From Sphingomonas quercus (GTDB lineage Bacteria; Pseudomonadota; Alphaproteobacteria; Sphingomonadales; Sphingomonadaceae), in NCBI RefSeq assembly GCF_018863195.1, contig NZ_JAHKRT010000008.1, positions 62,001-126,000 of the forward strand: DNA of 64,000 bases, read 5' to 3'. The notes under the pieces were generated by a model, which was not told the DNA's origin, made no database searches, and worked only from the letters and a program-made list of their open reading frames with translations. Positions 61,620 through 64,000 of the stretch are shown in pieces. The stretch's first letter is position 1. Each line of letters starts with the position of its first letter. The position numbers and the translations under genes were made by a program.

Positions 61620-61651
61620 GGGGCCGCAGACACGGTCTGCGGCCCCTTTTT
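61620..61651 (+). terminator. Intrinsic terminator of PEPxxWA gene
   Basis: Perfect 12-base arms (61620-61631 and 61635-61646), three-base loop, then five T residues. Confidence 0.95.
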
Positions 61652-61806
61652 CATGTGCGATGGCGGTTTTTCGCCGCGTTGCGGCATCAGGGGCCGGGCG
61701 AAGCGGCAAAAAGCCGCGCGGCCTCGCTTATCGGACAGTTGTCGCAGCCGCACAGGATGCTATCAGGCCCGCATCCTTTCATCATGACCAACAACAGGGG
61801 TGATGC

Positions 61807-62715
61807 ATGACGCCTACGGTGAAGGCCATTCTCGCCAATTACGAGTCCGACAATCCGGGCACCAAGGCCAATCTCGCCCGCATCCTGATGCAGGGGCGGC
61901 TGGGTGGCACCGGCAAGCTCGTCATCCTGCCGGTGGACCAGGGGTTCGAGCACGGGCCGGCGCGCAGCTTCGCGGTCAATCCCGCGGCCTATGACCCGCA
62001 CTATCATTACCAGCTGGCCATCGACGCCGGGCTTTCCGCCTACGCCGCGCCGCTCGGGCCGCTGGAAGCGGGCGCCGACACCTTCGCCGGCCAGATCCCG
62101 ACCATTCTCAAGGTCAACTCCTCGAACAGCTGGGCGACCTCGATCGATCAGGCGGTGACCGGCACGGTGGACGATGCGCTGCGCCTCGGCTGCTCGGCGA
62201 TCGGCTTCACCATCTATCCGGGCTCGGACAATATCTTCGAGCAGATGGAGGAGATCCGCGAAATGTCCGCCGAGGCCAAGGCGGTCGGCATCGCGACGGT
62301 GATCTGGTCGTATCCGCGCGGTGGCGACATCTCCAAGGCCGGCGAGCTGGCGCTCGATGTCGGTGCCTATGCCGCGCACATGGCGGCGCTGCTCGGCGCG
62401 CACATCATCAAGGTCAAGCTGCCGACCGACCATATCGAGCAGAAGGACGCGCAGAAGGCCTATGAAGGCGGCGACTGGTCGACCCAGGCCAAGCGCGTCG
62501 GCCATGTCGTGCAGTCCTGCTTCAACGGCCGCCGCATCGTCGTCTTCTCGGGCGGCGCCGCCAAGGGCACGGACGCCGTCTATCAGGACGCCCGCGACAT
62601 CCGCGACGGCGGCGGCAATGGCTCGATCATCGGCCGCAACACCTTCCAGCGCCCGCGCGACGAGGCGCTGGCGATGCTCGACAAGATCGTCCGGATCTAC
62701 AAGGGCGAGGAATAA
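61807..62715 (+). CDS. fba: Fructose-bisphosphate aldolase, class I (DhnA/FbaB type)
   Basis: A 302-residue class I aldolase of the archaeal/bacterial DhnA family forming a Schiff base with lysine, expected at A-H-I-I-K-V-K-L-P-T. Other marks: I-L-P-V-D-Q-G-F-E-H-G-P-A-R, D-A-L-R-L-G-C-S-A-I-G-F-T-I-Y-P-G-S, and G-G-A-A-K-G-T-D-A. It cleaves or forms fructose 1,6-bisphosphate, completing the tkt-gap-pgk set. GGGGTGATGC stands before ATG 61807. Confidence 0.95.
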   Translation: MTPTVKAILANYESDNPGTKANLARILMQGRLGGTGKLVILPVDQGFEHGPARSFAVNPAAYDPHYHYQLAIDAGLSAYAAPLGPLEAGADTFAGQIPTILKVNSSNSWATSIDQAVTGTVDDALRLGCSAIGFTIYPGSDNIFEQMEEIREMSAEAKAVGIATVIWSYPRGGDISKAGELALDVGAYAAHMAALLGAHIIKVKLPTDHIEQKDAQKAYEGGDWSTQAKRVGHVVQSCFNGRRIVVFSGGAAKGTDAVYQDARDIRDGGGNGSIIGRNTFQRPRDEALAMLDKIVRIYKGEE

Positions 62716-62749
62716 GGGCGGGGCGGGGGCGGGGCGCGGCTGTTGCGCC

Positions 62750-63499
62750 TCACCCCGTCGCCTGCCGGATCATCGCGCGCAACGTCTGCGCGTCATGGAG
62801 CGCGGCGCCCCCGATATCATTGTTGAAATAGGCCCAGACAGGGCGACCCCGGCGCGCCTGCGCCGCCATCCAGTCCGCCCAGCCGAGCAGCGTGTCGTCG
62901 GCATAGCGACCCGAATATTTGCCGGTGCCGCCGTGGAAGCGGACATAGGCGATCGGCCCGCTCGCGGCGCGCGGCGTGGCGATGCCCGGAAAATCGTGGG
63001 TGCAGAAGCTGGCGCCGTGATGTTCCAGCAGCTCGAACACCGCCTCGACATGCCAGCTCGCGTCGCGGAACTCGAAGACATGGGTGATGTCGGCGGGGAG
63101 CAGGCGCAGGAAGCTTTCCAGCCGCTCGAGGTTCAGCTTGAAGCGCGGCGGCAACTGGTAGAGCACCGGGCCGAGCCTGTCGCCGAGATGGCGCATATTG
63201 CCGAGCATGCGATCGAGCGGCTCGCCGCAATCCTTCAGCTTCCTGGCCTGGGTGAGGTAGCGATTGGCCTTGACCGCGTAGCGGAAATCCGGCGGCGCCT
63301 GTTCGCGCCATCCGTCGAACGTTTCCGGCGGCGGCAGGCGATAGAAGCTGTTGTTGATCTCGACGGTGTCGAAATGCTCGGCATAGAAGGCGAACCAGCG
63401 CTTGACCGCCAGCCTCTCGGGATAGAAGGCACCGCGCCAATGGCGGTAGTTCCAGCCGGAACAGCCGATCCGGATCGCAGCGGGAATGGAGCGTGTCAT
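62750..63499 (-). CDS. DUF72-family protein
   Basis: A 249-residue DUF72 TIM-barrel-like protein: [10 protein letters not shown]-x-H-W near the start, F[17 protein letters not shown], R-D-A-S-W, and W-A-Y-F-N-N-D near the end. Function unknown; metal-dependent endonuclease-like roles have been proposed for relatives. ATG at 63499 shares bases with the thiE ATG on the opposite strand; an ATG at 63544 inside thiE is the alternative. Confidence 0.88.
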   Translation of the reverse strand: MTRSIPAAIRIGCSGWNYRHWRGAFYPERLAVKRWFAFYAEHFDTVEINNSFYRLPPPETFDGWREQAPPDFRYAVKANRYLTQARKLKDCGEPLDRMLGNMRHLGDRLGPVLYQLPPRFKLNLERLESFLRLLPADITHVFEFRDASWHVEAVFELLEHHGASFCTHDFPGIATPRAASGPIAYVRFHGGTGKYSGRYADDTLLGWADWMAAQARRGRPVWAYFNNDIGGAALHDAQTLRAMIRQATG

Positions 63500-64000
63500 G
63501 GCCGAAACTGATCCCCGGGAGCAGGATGATCCCACCGGCCTCAACGCGCTGGACGGCTTTGCGGATCGCTTCGAAGGCGATGACCGGCGCCCCCCCTGCC
63601 AGCTTTACCTGATCTCACCCCCATCGATCGACGCGGGCTTCGCCGAGCGACTGGACCGGGCGCTGGCGGCGGGGCCGGTCGCGGCCTTCCAGTTGCGCCT
63701 GAAAGGGCTGGACGATCATGCCGTCGCGGCGCTGGCGCCGCCGCTGCAGGCGATCTGCGCGGCGCATGACGTGGCGTTCATCGTCAATGATTCCATCGGT
63801 CTCGCCAAGCGACTGGGCGCGGACGGCGTGCATCTCGGTCAGGGCGACGGCGATCCGCGCGACGCGCGGGCCGTGCTCGGCCCCGGTGCGCAGATCGGCG
63901 TCACCTGTCACGACAGCCGTCACCTCGCCATGGAAGCCGGCGAGGCGGGCGCCGACTATGTCGCGTTCGGCGCCTTCTATCCAACCGACACCAAGGAGAC
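63498..64000 (+). CDS. thiE: Thiamine phosphate synthase (3' end outside window)
   Basis: The first 167 codons of ThiE, which couples the thiazole and pyrimidine phosphates. Visible: Q-L-Y-L-I-S-P-P, the pyrophosphate-binding Q-L-R-L-K (here Q-L-R-L-K-G), [28 protein letters not shown] and [15 protein letters not shown], all on track. The N-terminus is about 35 residues longer than usual. The gene runs off the right edge. Confidence 0.93.
   Translation, partial: MAETDPREQDDPTGLNALDGFADRFEGDDRRPPCQLYLISPPSIDAGFAERLDRALAAGPVAAFQLRLKGLDDHAVAALAPPLQAICAAHDVAFIVNDSIGLAKRLGADGVHLGQGDGDPRDARAVLGPGAQIGVTCHDSRHLAMEAGEAGADYVAFGAFYPTDTKE

Overview
The window is a gene-dense, GC-rich stretch of core chromosome from an alphaproteobacterium, most likely a sphingomonad (order Sphingomonadales). 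The evidence is an ALA-synthase (Shemin) hemA, two secreted proteins ending in PEP-x-x-W-A sorting tails, frequent GTG/TTG starts with 4-nt gene overlaps, a zapA / 6S RNA / 5-formyl-THF cyclo-ligase block, a mutM-rpsT-dnaA block, and short dispersed palindromic repeats in most larger intergenic gaps. No prophage, transposase, CRISPR or plasmid gene was seen.

Layout. 1-3.2 kb: end of a carbohydrate cluster (TIM-barrel isomerase, secreted protein, SMP-30/gluconolactonase lipoprotein) facing a LacI regulator. 3.2-12.3 kb, mostly minus strand: tRNA-Lys abutting folK, D-amino-acid transaminase, periplasmic thioredoxin, aguA-aguB (agmatine to putrescine), rpsD, then trmJ and the rpiB-glyA-nrdR run. 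12.3-15.1 kb: secreted protein, hemA and murI. 15.3-19.7 kb: plsY-dprA, then topA. 19.8-22.8 kb minus: coaBC-dut, a UBP-type zinc finger, an E1-like MoeB and a DsrE-like protein. 22.9-23.9 kb: a YgaV/YgaP-like sulfur-stress pair with a palindromic operator. 23.9-30.3 kb: GT61 glycosyltransferase, ubiE-ubiB, mutM, rpsT and dnaA.

30.8-37.5 kb: lipoprotein, trpS, murJ, secB, then TimA-like, mltA and Smr genes. 37.6-43.6 kb: GGDEF protein, dapE, cupin, a PAS-MCP/CZB pair, GST and a second SMP-30 lactonase. 43.7-46.9 kb minus: rpmH-rnpA-yidD-yidC-engB. 47-56.2 kb: comM, a 127-bp tandem palindrome array, DUF805 and macro-domain genes, a beta-propeller protein, tRNA-Leu, AI-2E-type permease, tRNA-Asp, PEP-CTERM protein, DUF2842, ygfA, 6S RNA and zapA. 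56.3-64 kb: tkt-gap-pgk, a PEP-CTERM gene, class I aldolase, DUF72 and the start of thiE.

Functionally most genes are housekeeping: central carbon metabolism (tkt, gap, pgk, fba, rpiB), one-carbon and folate metabolism (folK, glyA, ygfA), envelope building (murI, murJ, mltA, plsY, dapE, yidC, secB), cofactors (hemA, ubiE, ubiB, coaBC, moeB, thiE) and information processing (dnaA, topA, rpsD, rpsT, rpmH, rnpA, trpS, three tRNAs). No obviously new multi-gene system is present. The points most worth a second look are the UBP-zinc-finger/E1-like/DsrE run, the rnpA gene that lacks a normal start codon after rpmH, the compound repeat array, the FNR-type box near dnaA, and several AT-rich operator-like palindromes.
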